64,000 nt of DNA from Methylophilus rhizosphaerae (lineage in GTDB: Bacteria; Pseudomonadota; Gammaproteobacteria; Burkholderiales; Methylophilaceae), in the NCBI RefSeq assembly GCF_900100975.1, contig NZ_FNFX01000003.1:310001-374000 (forward strand). Reading direction: 5' to 3'. Every line of letters starts with the position of its first letter. Position 1 is the first letter of the stretch. Position numbers and translations under genes: made by a program. Shown in pieces: positions 7,358 through 16,381 of the stretch. The notes below the pieces were generated by a model, which was not told where the DNA came from, made no database searches, and saw only the letters and a list, made by a program, of their open reading frames with translations.

Positions 7358-9091
7358 TCAATATAAGTTTTTATGCAAACGCTTCTCTGCGATCAGCGCA
7401 TCAAAATGGAGTTCCTGCCGGGACTTGGCCCATTCTTTGAGGGACTCTTCGGCTTTGGTCAGGATGGCTTTATCGCCACTGAGATATACATGCGCGCCCT
7501 GGTTTACCCATGCCTTGAAGATATCCTGGTGGTTCTCAATGGTTTCAAAGATTTTGTTTCCACTGTGATCGCCATAGAACACCGGATGCAGATGTTTCAA
7601 AACGCCTGACTGCATCAACTGGATCAGTTCTGACTGGTATAGGAAATCATCCTCGAATACGGCCTCAGAAAATATCAGCCAGCAGTCATGACTTCTTTCC
7701 CCGCATGCAACTTCCTGGAGGAATGCGATGAAGGGGGCAATACCTGTACTGTCTGCAATCAGAATCAACGGTACTTCAGGACTCTCTGGCATGTGGAATC
7801 GCTGGTGTTTATGCGGAAATATTGCCACCGCATCATTTTCATTCAGAGACGCGAGGTAATTTGAACCAACGCCCTGGTAGGTTTCGCTCCCGCTGGCATA
7901 GTGGTACTTTTTGATGCACAGATGCAATTCATCAGGTGACTGCTTCCAGCTGTTGGTCATATCATAAAGCCGCGGTTGCAAGGGGCGTAGCACATCCACC
8001 AGCTGCTGGGCATTCACGGTGACCGGGAACTCTTTCACCAACTGCAACAACGGTTTGCTTTTAAGGAAGTCTTTCTTGCTTTTTTCCGACTCTCCCATCG
8101 CGGCATGAAATGTGCCGGTGGTATCCAGTGACTCCCACAACTGACCGAAATTCCTGCTGGGAATCGTGATGTCCAGTTTGTTCGTGAGCGCGTTTTCCAG
8201 CGTCAGGTTGACGCCGTCCAGGCTCACCATTTGCTCAGGCTTGAGATGCGCATCCTGCAATAATTCTGTCACCATTGCAGCAGGATTCTTGATGAATACC
8301 CCTACGGCATCGCCGACAGATAATGGCAGGGAAACATCTTCCATATCCAGCACCAGGTGATAGATAGCATCTGGCCGCGTAGCCGCCGACAGCCGGATAT
8401 TTTCTATCACTTTGACGCTGACCGGGTTGTTGCGGTCGACCTCTTTTGCATCCGCTTTGCTGATTGCCGGCGTGTAAGTACTCGTTTCACTGGTTGCAGC
8501 CGGTAGTTTGGATAGGAGCTTCTCTATCCAGGGGTCGGCCACTTTCTGGAAGTCCGTGTCGGAGGTTTGTCTTTCCAGTATCCGGCTGGCACCCGCTTTA
8601 GCCAGTTTCTCATCAATATTGATGCCGGTGACACAGAAGTGCTCGTACGAAGAGTCTCCCAGCGCCAGCACGGCATAACGCATATCCTCCAGGGAGAGAG
8701 TGGACGACATCAGGCTATTGTAAAAAGCGGTCATAGGCTCGGGAGGGTCGCCATCTCCGTGCGTGCTGCAAATGATGATGACCTGTTTAAATTTTGCAAA
8801 CTGGCGCAAGGTCATCTGGGCAAGATCGACTACTTTGACCTGGTAACCAAGGCCCAGCATGGTACTTTCCAGCTGCAAGGCGATTTTCTTGGAATTGCCT
8901 GTTTCTCCGCCATGGCATACCACGATTTCACCGGGGTTGCCTGAGTCTGCCGCTGCTGATTCACTATCCACACGCCCGGCTAGGTAACCCGATAGCCAGA
9001 GGCTCTGCGTTTTATCCAGGCGGCTGGTGAGTTCTATAATTTCTTTCCAATGCGCTTCTTTGAATATTTCCGGCCTGCTTTTCACACTCAT
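7358..9091 (-). CDS. cysJ: Sulfite reductase (NADPH) flavoprotein alpha-component
   Basis: A diflavin reductase that passes electrons from NADPH through FAD and FMN to CysI. An N-terminal flavodoxin domain (about residues 54-195) has the FMN loop GGETGNS and the CSTHGDGDPP segment. An FAD-binding domain (about 215-430) and an NADP-binding domain with LILIADSTGIAPFIAFLQE follow. It ends in Tyr, as expected for an aromatic stacking on FAD. At 577 aa it is close to the family length. First gene of a cysJ-cysI-DsrE operon, divergent from a LysR gene. Confidence 0.94.
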   Translation of the reverse strand: MSVKSRPEIFKEAHWKEIIELTSRLDKTQSLWLSGYLAGRVDSESAAADSGNPGEIVVCHGGETGNSKKIALQLESTMLGLGYQVKVVDLAQMTLRQFAKFKQVIIICSTHGDGDPPEPMTAFYNSLMSSTLSLEDMRYAVLALGDSSYEHFCVTGINIDEKLAKAGASRILERQTSDTDFQKVADPWIEKLLSKLPAATSETSTYTPAISKADAKEVDRNNPVSVKVIENIRLSAATRPDAIYHLVLDMEDVSLPLSVGDAVGVFIKNPAAMVTELLQDAHLKPEQMVSLDGVNLTLENALTNKLDITIPSRNFGQLWESLDTTGTFHAAMGESEKSKKDFLKSKPLLQLVKEFPVTVNAQQLVDVLRPLQPRLYDMTNSWKQSPDELHLCIKKYHYASGSETYQGVGSNYLASLNENDAVAIFPHKHQRFHMPESPEVPLILIADSTGIAPFIAFLQEVACGERSHDCWLIFSEAVFEDDFLYQSELIQLMQSGVLKHLHPVFYGDHSGNKIFETIENHQDIFKAWVNQGAHVYLSGDKAILTKAEESLKEWAKSRQELHFDALIAEKRLHKNLY

Positions 9092-9127
9092 TATGGATTT
9101 ATTAAATTAATTGATGGCGCATTATGA

Positions 9128-9167
9128 ACTGAGATAAAATTAATTAATAATGAAATTTAATCTCAGT
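9128..9167. promoter_or_regulatory. Inverted repeat in the cysJ / lysR divergent promoter
   Basis: Arms ACTGAGATAAA (9128-9138) and TTTAATCTCAGT (9156-9167) form an 11-12-bp inverted repeat with one interruption. It lies in the 97-bp AT-rich gap between divergent cysJ and the LysR gene. Placement and symmetry suit a LysR-type operator; not demonstrated. Confidence 0.55.
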
Positions 9168-9188
9168 TAATATGAAAAATATTGATAT

Positions 9189-10037
9189 ATGGATATCACA
9201 CTTGCTAGAACGTTTCTCGAAATCATTCAGTCAGGCAGTTTTATTGCGGCAGCCGAGCGCTTGCATGTCACCCAGACCACCATCACTACCCGTATCAAAA
9301 CACTGGAAGAATTACTTGGCTGCCAGCTCTTTGTGCGTAACCGGAGCGGCGCCAAACTGACAGATAATGGCATCCGGTTTACTGCTTATGCGCAGCAGCT
9401 GGTACAAACCTGGCACGCCGCCAGGCGGGATCTTCCCCTGCCCGAAGGCACGGCCAATTCCATCACCATCGGCGGCGAGATCAGCCTCTGGAATCCGCTT
9501 CTGCTGCAATGGTTTAATTTTTTGCGAGTGGAAATTCCCTCTATTGCCATCCGGGTGGAAGTCAGTGAAGCGGCTACCCTGCATAAGCAACTGGAAGGAG
9601 GAGTGATGGATGCTGCGCTGGTACACAGGCCCGACTATTGGTCTGGCATGCAGATTGAGGAGTTACTTGAGGAAAAGCTGATTATGGTGAGGTCCAGCCA
9701 GAATCCGCAACCCTATATCTATATAGACTGGGGTGATTATTTCAAGCAGCAACATGATTCCGCTTTAGTCGAGTTTACCAAACCTGGCCTGTCGATCAAT
9801 CTGGGGCCTTTGGCCTTGAATCATATCCTGGAACATGGCGGCAGTGGCTATTTCCGCAGCCGTGTGGTGCAAACCTATATTGAAAACGGTGAATTGGAAA
9901 AGGTGGAGACAGCACCGGAGTTCTCTTACCCGATTTACCTGATGTATCCCCGGAATAGTAAAAACGCAGTCATGACACAAGTATTGGCTAAACTCAGGGA
10001 GTCATCGAAAAAAGACTTTGACTGGTCGCAACATTAA
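9189..10037 (+). CDS. LysR-family transcriptional regulator
   Basis: A 282-aa LysR-type regulator. The N-terminal winged helix-turn-helix (residues 1-60) reads SGSFIAAAERLHVTQTTITT then RIKTLEELLGCQLFVR. The effector domain follows (about 90-275), with ISLWNPLLLQWFNFLRVEIP and a second lobe around residues 165-230. It is divergent from the cysJI operon across an inverted repeat, so it probably regulates sulfite reduction, perhaps in response to a sulfur metabolite. It is shorter than CysB (about 324 aa) and not an obvious CysB or Cbl ortholog. Confidence 0.88.
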   Translation: MDITLARTFLEIIQSGSFIAAAERLHVTQTTITTRIKTLEELLGCQLFVRNRSGAKLTDNGIRFTAYAQQLVQTWHAARRDLPLPEGTANSITIGGEISLWNPLLLQWFNFLRVEIPSIAIRVEVSEAATLHKQLEGGVMDAALVHRPDYWSGMQIEELLEEKLIMVRSSQNPQPYIYIDWGDYFKQQHDSALVEFTKPGLSINLGPLALNHILEHGGSGYFRSRVVQTYIENGELEKVETAPEFSYPIYLMYPRNSKNAVMTQVLAKLRESSKKDFDWSQH

Positions 10038-10116
10038 GTAAAGTCCAGATGACAGGGCGGAGGAAAGGGCCGTCTCGAACAGTGGTGGAAATGGAAAAAT
10101 AACAGATGACTGATCT

Positions 10117-10965
10117 TTAATTTCCCATTGCTTCGCCCAGGCGGATAGGTTTGCCTGCATGCCAGCTGGCATTGAAGTCCAGTACGCCCTTTTCAAACAG
10201 CATCACCACGGTAGAGCCTAACAGGAAACGGCCCATTTCCTCACCTTGTTCCAGATGGATATTGCGGTCACTGTAATCCCAATGCACGAGCTTGCCCGGG
10301 CGTGGCGGGTTAATAATGTGGTCTTTGGCATCGTGCCAGACGGTGGCCATACTGCCGACAATCGTCGCACCGACCAGCACCATGACAAACTTGCCGTGCT
10401 GGGCAGATTCAAACGTACACACCACGCGCTCGTTACGCGCAAACAGGCCGGGCACATTGGCGGCAGTCAGCGGGTTCACCGAGAATAAATCGCCCGGCAC
10501 ATAAGTCATATGCAACAGCTTGCCAGCGCAGGGCATATGGATGCGATGGTAGTCCTTGGGACTTAAATACAGGCAGGCAAAAGCCCCATTGTCGAAATTA
10601 GCGGCTAATGCCGCATCGCCACCGACCAGCGTGTGTGCCGTGTAGTGATGGCCTTTGGCCTGGAAAATCTGGCCGTTTGCAATCTTGCCAAACTGGCTGA
10701 TGGCACCGTCTACCGGGCAGACAAAAGCATTATTCTCCAGTGGTCTGGCGTCCGGTTTCAATGGACGGGTAAAGAACAGGTTAAAGCTCGCATAGCTCGC
10801 AATATCGCCATTGAGTGCTTCTTCCATATTGACGTGATACTTGCGCACAAACCAGCCGATAAAGGCGGTGGTCAGGCGGCCAGCTTGCCAGTGCGCCAGT
10901 TTTCCGGCGGCAGCGGTCAGCAATTGTTTGGGGGCGATGTATTGCAGCAGAATGGCGAGTTTCAC
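10117..10965 (-). CDS. psd: Phosphatidylserine decarboxylase
   Basis: Converts phosphatidylserine to phosphatidylethanolamine at the inner membrane. It is a pyruvoyl enzyme made by self-cleavage at the LGST motif, here residues 249-252 with Ser251 as the future pyruvoyl. The Asp-His-Ser triad is visible as Asp86 (VDG), His143 (DYHRIH) and Ser251, with the same D-to-H spacing (57) as E. coli. At 282 aa it is of normal length. It lies downstream of ilvC on the same strand, but a hairpin terminator and 245 bases separate them. Confidence 0.96.
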   Translation of the reverse strand: MKLAILLQYIAPKQLLTAAAGKLAHWQAGRLTTAFIGWFVRKYHVNMEEALNGDIASYASFNLFFTRPLKPDARPLENNAFVCPVDGAISQFGKIANGQIFQAKGHHYTAHTLVGGDAALAANFDNGAFACLYLSPKDYHRIHMPCAGKLLHMTYVPGDLFSVNPLTAANVPGLFARNERVVCTFESAQHGKFVMVLVGATIVGSMATVWHDAKDHIINPPRPGKLVHWDYSDRNIHLEQGEEMGRFLLGSTVVMLFEKGVLDFNASWHAGKPIRLGEAMGN

Positions 10966-11060
10966 TCTGAATATCCTCTTCTAGTCTCAGTCCATTATCA
11001 GGCCTGATCGTCACTCCAGCAAAGGGGGAGTAACGTCTTAATTCAATGATTTAGTTATAA

Positions 11061-11098
11061 AAAAAGCACAGGCGATATTACATCGACCTGTGCTTTTT
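11061..11098 (-). terminator. Terminator of the ilvBHC operon
   Basis: A 12-bp stem (AAAAAGCACAGG / CCTGTGCTTTTT) flanked by an A run that reads as a U run on the minus strand. A second 9-bp hairpin (GTTTCATCA / TGATGAAAC, 11109-11132) precedes it in the direction of transcription. Confidence 0.75.
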
Positions 11099-11210
11099 GC
11101 CTATGGCAGTTTCATCAGAATTTTGATGAAACCGTGAGGCTTTGATTGCTTATCAAAAACAATTCGTTTTTAGATTGAGTCTTTAATTGCCGAGCAATTC
11201 ACCAAAAACA

Positions 11211-12242
<1,032 letters not shown>

Positions 12243-12283
12243 TCAATACAAATGCTTGGGTATATAAGTAAAAATAGTATCAA

Positions 12284-12775
12284 TTAAACTTTGAGGATGC
12301 GGTCGCCACGACCAATGCCGGACGCGCCGGTACGCACGGTTTCCAGAATCGCGCTGCGGTCTAGGGCTTCAATAAATGCATCCAGTTTGCTGCAAGAGCC
12401 GGTAAGCTCAATAGTGTAGCTATTGTCGGCCACATCGATAATACGGCCGCGGAAAATGTCGCACATGCGCTTCATTTCGTCTTTATAAACGCCGGTGGCT
12501 TTCACCTTGACCAGCATCAGTTCGCGCTCAATGTGCTTGCCATCGTTGAGGTCCAGCACTTTGACCACGTCAATCAACTTGTTGAGTTGCTTGATAATCT
12601 GTTCGATCACGTCATCGGAACCCGTCGTCACAATGGTCATGCGCGACAGGGTAGGATCTTCAGTCACGGCGACTGTGAGCGATTCAATGTTGTAACCGCG
12701 GGCAGAGAACAGGCCAGCCACGCGTGACAGCGCGCCGGCTTCGTTTTCCATCAACAGGGAAATAATGTGACGCAT
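12284..12775 (-). CDS. ilvH: Acetolactate synthase small (regulatory) subunit
   Basis: A 163-aa regulatory subunit that activates the catalytic subunit and confers valine feedback. The N-terminal ACT domain begins MRHIISLLMENEAGALSRVA and has the GLFSARGYNIESLTV turn; a second ACT-like domain follows (about residues 80-160). Its ATG overlaps the ilvB stop as TAATG, which indicates translational coupling. Confidence 0.96.
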   Translation of the reverse strand: MRHIISLLMENEAGALSRVAGLFSARGYNIESLTVAVTEDPTLSRMTIVTTGSDDVIEQIIKQLNKLIDVVKVLDLNDGKHIERELMLVKVKATGVYKDEMKRMCDIFRGRIIDVADNSYTIELTGSCSKLDAFIEALDRSAILETVRTGASGIGRGDRILKV

Positions 12776-14538
12776 TATTGTTCCCCTTTCAGGCGGCTGG
12801 TAGACAGTGGGCTGAGTACCATTTCTGACAAGCCTTTGCCGTTCTCAACCATGGGGAATACGTTTTCGCTTTGATCGGTTACAAAATCCATAAACACAAA
12901 TTTGTCTTTTTTATCGAATGCTTCTTTTAGCGCGCCTTCCACATCGGCAGGATTGGTGATGCGCATGCCGACATGGCCATAAGACTCTGCCAATTTGACG
13001 AAGTCGGGCAGGCTGTCCATATAAGACTCGGAGTAGCGGTTTTCGTAGAAGAACTCCTGCCACTGGCGCACCATGCCCAGGTAGCGGTTATTCAGCAGGA
13101 TCACCTTGATTGGCAGGCTGTATTGCGCACAGGTCGACAGTTCCTGGATATTCATCTGGATGCTGCCTTCGCCGGTAATACAGGCCACTTGCGCATTCTT
13201 GTCGGCAAACTGGCAGCCCATGGCATACGGCAAACCTACACCCATGGTACCCAGGCCGCCGGAGTTGATCCAGCGACGTGGCTTGTCAAATTTATAGTAT
13301 TGCGCAGCCCACATCTGGTGCTGGCCTACGTCGGAGGTCACATAGGCTTCCCCCTTGGTGACTTCCCACAGCTTTTGCACCACATATTGCGGTTTGATCA
13401 CGGTGTCCGAGTAAGCGTAATCCAGTGACTGTATACCGCGCCACTCGTTAATCTGCGTCCACCAGTCAGCGGTATCTGTGGTCTGGCTTTCTTCCTGTGC
13501 CAGAATGTCCAGCATGTCGGACAGTACAGACTGAACATCACCGACAATGGGCACATCCACTTTTACGCGTTTGGAGATGCTGGATGGGTCAACATCGATA
13601 TGAATAATGGTGCGCTTCTGGCTGGCAAAATGTTTGGTATTGGCAATCACGCGATCGTCAAAGCGTGCGCCCACCGCCAATAACACGTCACAGTGTTGCA
13701 TGGCCATATTGGCTTCGTAAGTACCGTGCATGCCCAGCATGCCAACAAACTGCCTGTCGGTGGCTGGATAACCACCCAGGCCCATCAAGGTATTGGTGAC
13801 CGGGAAGTTAAGCGCCTTGGCCAGTTTGATCAGCTCTGCTGAACCATTGCCCAGCACTACGCCGCCGCCGGTGTAAATCATCGGGCGTTTGGCATTCAGC
13901 AGCAATTTCACCGCTTTCCTTATCTGGCCACTATGGCCTTTCAGGATCGGGCTGTACGAACGCATCTCTACCGTTTTCGGGTAGATGAAATCTGCCACAT
14001 GCGCGGTAATGTCCTTGGGAATATCCACCACCACAGGACCTGGACGGCCGGTTTTGGCAATAAAAAATGCCTTCTTGATAGTGGGTGCGATATCTTTGAC
14101 ATGCTTCACCAGGAAGTTATGCTTCACACAGGGACGGGTAACGCCGACCATGTCGACTTCCTGGAACGCATCCATGCCAATGGCCGGCACCGGGGCCTGG
14201 CCGCTGATCACTACCAGTGGAATGGAATCCATGTAAGCTGTTGCAATGCCGGTGACGGCATTGGTCGCGCCAGGACCGCTGGTCACCAATGCAACGCCTA
14301 CATCGCCCGTTGCACGGGAGTAGGCGTCGGCGGCATGAACTGCCGCCTGCTCATGGCGCACCAGAATGTGCTTGAAGCCATTCTGCTTGTAGAGCGCGTC
14401 ATAAATATGCAAGACAGCCCCGCCCGGATAGCCAAAGACAAATTTGACTTTTTCTTCATTCAGACAGTTGATGACAATGTCTGCACCAGTCATCGATTTG
14501 GCTTGAGAGTCGGTCGCGGCGTGGGCTGAAGAATCCAT
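12775..14538 (-). CDS. ilvB: Acetolactate synthase large (catalytic) subunit
   Basis: ThDP-dependent synthase that condenses two pyruvates, or pyruvate with 2-oxobutyrate. The 587-aa protein has three domains: N-terminal ThDP Pyr domain with the catalytic Glu in LVRHEQAAVHAADAY, a central FAD-binding domain, and a C-terminal ThDP PP domain with GEGSIQMN ... LLNN. The first residue of that metal motif pair is a conservative Glu where Asp is usual (GDG to GEG). First gene of ilvBHC. An N-terminal extension of about 16 residues precedes the usual TGADIVINCL start. Confidence 0.95.
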   Translation of the reverse strand: MDSSAHAATDSQAKSMTGADIVINCLNEEKVKFVFGYPGGAVLHIYDALYKQNGFKHILVRHEQAAVHAADAYSRATGDVGVALVTSGPGATNAVTGIATAYMDSIPLVVISGQAPVPAIGMDAFQEVDMVGVTRPCVKHNFLVKHVKDIAPTIKKAFFIAKTGRPGPVVVDIPKDITAHVADFIYPKTVEMRSYSPILKGHSGQIRKAVKLLLNAKRPMIYTGGGVVLGNGSAELIKLAKALNFPVTNTLMGLGGYPATDRQFVGMLGMHGTYEANMAMQHCDVLLAVGARFDDRVIANTKHFASQKRTIIHIDVDPSSISKRVKVDVPIVGDVQSVLSDMLDILAQEESQTTDTADWWTQINEWRGIQSLDYAYSDTVIKPQYVVQKLWEVTKGEAYVTSDVGQHQMWAAQYYKFDKPRRWINSGGLGTMGVGLPYAMGCQFADKNAQVACITGEGSIQMNIQELSTCAQYSLPIKVILLNNRYLGMVRQWQEFFYENRYSESYMDSLPDFVKLAESYGHVGMRITNPADVEGALKEAFDKKDKFVFMDFVTDQSENVFPMVENGKGLSEMVLSPLSTSRLKGEQ

Positions 14539-14577
14539 AAAATCTTGATTATTATGCTAATTAATGTTGAACCCTAT

Positions 14578-14606
14578 ACATTAACTTGCTTTACTAATTT
14601 GGTCAA
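14578..14606 (-). promoter_or_regulatory. Likely promoter of ilvBHC
   Basis: On the minus strand: TTGACC (14601-14606), a 17-bp spacer, TAATGT (14578-14583). That leaves a leader of about 33 bases before the ilvB ATG. No leader peptide rich in Leu, Val or Ile codons is visible. Confidence 0.5.
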
Positions 14607-14683
14607 GATTGTCGCGGAAAACGTACACTATTTATAAGGAGTGAAACCGTCGCTTGCCGGATGAAAATAATTTCAAATAAGGG

Positions 14684-14712
14684 TTGACTTAATAAATGAG
14701 AAACATTATCAT
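14684..14712 (+). promoter_or_regulatory. Fur-box promoter
   Basis: The -35 TTGACT (14684-14689) and -10 TATCAT (14707-14712) are 17 bp apart. A Fur-like 7-1-7 site TGAGAAACATTATCA (14697-14711) overlaps the -10; 12 of 14 arm bases match TGATAAT-N-ATTATCA. It should give iron-repressed expression of the gene at 14747. Confidence 0.7.
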
Positions 14713-14746
14713 TTACAAAACTTGATTGAATGAAGGTCAGTCCACA

Positions 14747-15055
14747 ATGCAAGCCGATTTCGCCGTGAAAGAAAGTGATCTGTTTGACCCGGACCTGCCG
14801 ACTGCGAGCGCTGTGCTGGTGTCGCTGAGTTGCGTGGCGACGCGGTATGCGACCAATCCTTCCGAGGATCTGGCGTTACTGGGGTGCAGTCTGGCGCAAA
14901 CATTGACTGCGCCGGAGTATGCGGAAAACGGTTTGATTGAATCGGCGGCCAGGCAGTTGTTGCAGGATTGGCAGGCGTTGTTGCAGGCGCACCGCGAATT
15001 TGCCATGCAGCAGGTAGTGACGGATTTTTTGGAGCCTTCTTCAACCATACAATAA
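14747..15055 (+). CDS. Small protein of unknown function under a Fur box
   Basis: A 102-aa protein with no signal peptide or membrane segment. It starts at the ATG at 14747 (an in-frame TTG at 14726 is less likely). It has a helical look: ASAVLVSLSCVATRYA, LALLGCSLAQTL, and ESAARQLLQDWQALLQAHRE. I do not recognise the family. It sits directly behind a Fur-box promoter and opens an iron-uptake region, so it is expected to be made in iron shortage. The next gene (S4 paralog) starts 80 bases later with no terminator between. Confidence 0.7.
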   Translation: MQADFAVKESDLFDPDLPTASAVLVSLSCVATRYATNPSEDLALLGCSLAQTLTAPEYAENGLIESAARQLLQDWQALLQAHREFAMQQVVTDFLEPSSTIQ

Positions 15056-15135
15056 TGCGTTACAATATAGGGTTTACTGATATTAAGTAGCGAAATATTT
15101 AACTGCAGGATTTTTAAGGAAAGGTTTTAACACAA

Positions 15136-15753
15136 ATGGCAAGAACAACGGGACCAAGACTCAAGATTATGCGCGCTTTAGGCGTAGAGCTGCCAGGCTT
15201 GTCACGCAAATCGATTGAAAATCGTCCAAACCCACCAGGCCAGCATGGCAACCAGGCATCGCGTCGTCGTCGTTCGGACTTTGCCGTGAAGTTGATGGAA
15301 AAGCAAAAAATTCGTTTTAACTATGGCGTGAGCGAAAAGCAAATGCGTCGCTTGATGCTGGAAGCCCGTAAAGGTAGCGAGCCAACCGGTGAAAAATTGA
15401 TGTCTTTGCTGGAGCGCCGCCTCGATAACGTAGTGTTCCGGGCCGGATTTGCACCAACAGGTATTTCTGCCCGCCAGCTGGTTAATCACGGACATATCCT
15501 GCTGAATGGTAAATCGGCCAATATTCCATCCATCCGTTTGCAAGTGGGTGACGTGGTGACCTTGAAAGAGAAAAGCCGCAAGATTCCTATCGTGGTTGAA
15601 GCACTGGCAACACCAAGCCTGACTCAGCCTGAGTGGCTGTCCGTGGATAGCACAACAGCGAGCGTGAAAGTCGGTCACTTGCCTTCGATTGAAGATGTGC
15701 CGTTCCCGCTGGATGTGCAACAGGTGGTTGAATATTACGCTAACCGCGTTTAA
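15136..15753 (+). CDS. rpsD: Ribosomal protein S4, divergent stand-alone paralog
   Basis: A 205-aa S4 protein, a primary 16S rRNA binder. It has the N-terminal S4 region (MARTTGPRLKIMRALGVELP, PPGQHG), EKQKIRFNYGVSEKQM, and the S4 RNA-binding domain (RLDNVVFRAGFAPTGISARQ then LVNHGHILLNGK). In betaproteobacteria the main rpsD is in the alpha operon with rpsM, rpsK and rpoA; none of those are here. The GLSRK...PPGQHG and RFNYG/EKQ features look more like cyanobacterial S4 than the E. coli type, from memory. This looks like a second, alternative S4, possibly co-transcribed from the Fur promoter upstream. Confidence 0.93.
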   Translation: MARTTGPRLKIMRALGVELPGLSRKSIENRPNPPGQHGNQASRRRRSDFAVKLMEKQKIRFNYGVSEKQMRRLMLEARKGSEPTGEKLMSLLERRLDNVVFRAGFAPTGISARQLVNHGHILLNGKSANIPSIRLQVGDVVTLKEKSRKIPIVVEALATPSLTQPEWLSVDSTTASVKVGHLPSIEDVPFPLDVQQVVEYYANRV

Positions 15754-15763
15754 TGCATGAAAA

Positions 15764-15783
15764 AAGCAGCCATCTGGCTGCTT
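15764..15783 (+). terminator. Hairpin after the S4 gene (weak terminator)
   Basis: An 8-bp stem AAGCAGCC / GGCTGCTT with a 4-base loop, 11 bases after the stop. There is no T run on the plus side, so intrinsic termination is uncertain. Confidence 0.45.
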
Positions 15784-15791
15784 GTAAAGAA

Positions 15792-15831
15792 TTTGAGCAA
15801 TGCTCCTAACCCCAACATGTCATTGCTCAAA
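15792..15831. repeat. 11-bp perfect inverted repeat upstream of hemP
   Basis: Arms TTTGAGCAATG (15792-15802) and CATTGCTCAAA (15821-15831) enclose an 18-base loop containing CCTAACCCC. A second small hairpin GGCGT / ACGCC (15834-15855) follows. It could be an RNA structure ahead of hemP or an operator; function unknown. Confidence 0.6.
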
Positions 15832-15946
15832 TAGGCGTTGTTTTATTTAGACGCCAAATACCCCTGGTAAGGGTGTTCCTTGAAATCTGATGCCGCATTG
15901 CTTCTGCATGTAAGTCGGCTTTTTTCTAAGTCTGAATGATATAAGG

Positions 15947-16183
15947 ATGGGTGGCAAATTGCAATCGTTATCAAACGAGACGGACGTAGTGACAAGTGTT
16001 GCACGTGCTGATGTCTCTGTGGTCGATGCAGCCCACCTGTTGGGAGATGCCGGTGAGCTGGCCATTTTGCATGGTGGCGAAACATATAGGTTAACGCGTA
16101 CCAAGCAGAATAAGTTGCTGCTGACAAAATGCCGCAATATCAGCGCATTTGAGAGTACGCATAAGCTTGATCCGCATCCATGA
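15947..16183 (+). CDS. hemP: Hemin uptake protein HemP
   Basis: A 78-aa protein whose second half carries the HemP signature ILHGGETYRLTRTKQNKLLL followed by TK. HemP proteins are small, Fur-linked partners of hemin/siderophore uptake loci, commonly placed before tonB or receptor genes, as here. The N-terminal 35 residues are not conserved in my recollection, and the ATG at 15947 has AAGG directly adjacent (poor spacing), so a downstream start such as GTG at 15989 is possible. It is followed by tonB-exbB-exbD after a 198-base gap with a palindrome. Confidence 0.75.
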   Translation: MGGKLQSLSNETDVVTSVARADVSVVDAAHLLGDAGELAILHGGETYRLTRTKQNKLLLTKCRNISAFESTHKLDPHP

Positions 16184-16326
16184 TTTATCCATGTGCTCCT
16201 GGGGCTGTTTGATGCCCCCGGGCAATTGAATCCGGTTTTGCCGGAAATCTTTACGAAATAATCACTACCTGCCTTTACGAAAGTTATATGAACAATCAAC
16301 AACTGTCGAAAAGAAGTGTAATGAAA

Positions 16327-16350
16327 ATCGTTCACCTTTAGGTGAATGAT
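16327..16350. promoter_or_regulatory. 24-bp palindrome ahead of tonB
   Basis: ATCGTTCACC-TTTA-GGTGAATGAT is symmetric with one mismatch. It is 31 bases before the tonB start and does not match a Fur box. It could be an operator or a short RNA hairpin. Confidence 0.5.
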
Positions 16351-16381
16351 TCCCTAACAGAAATGAGCGAGGTTTGTGCTG

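Noticed and set aside
14539-14640. Leader-peptide or T-box attenuation ahead of ilvB
   Set aside because: The promoter prediction leaves about 33 bases of leader; no run of Leu/Val/Ile codons and no terminator hairpin are visible there.
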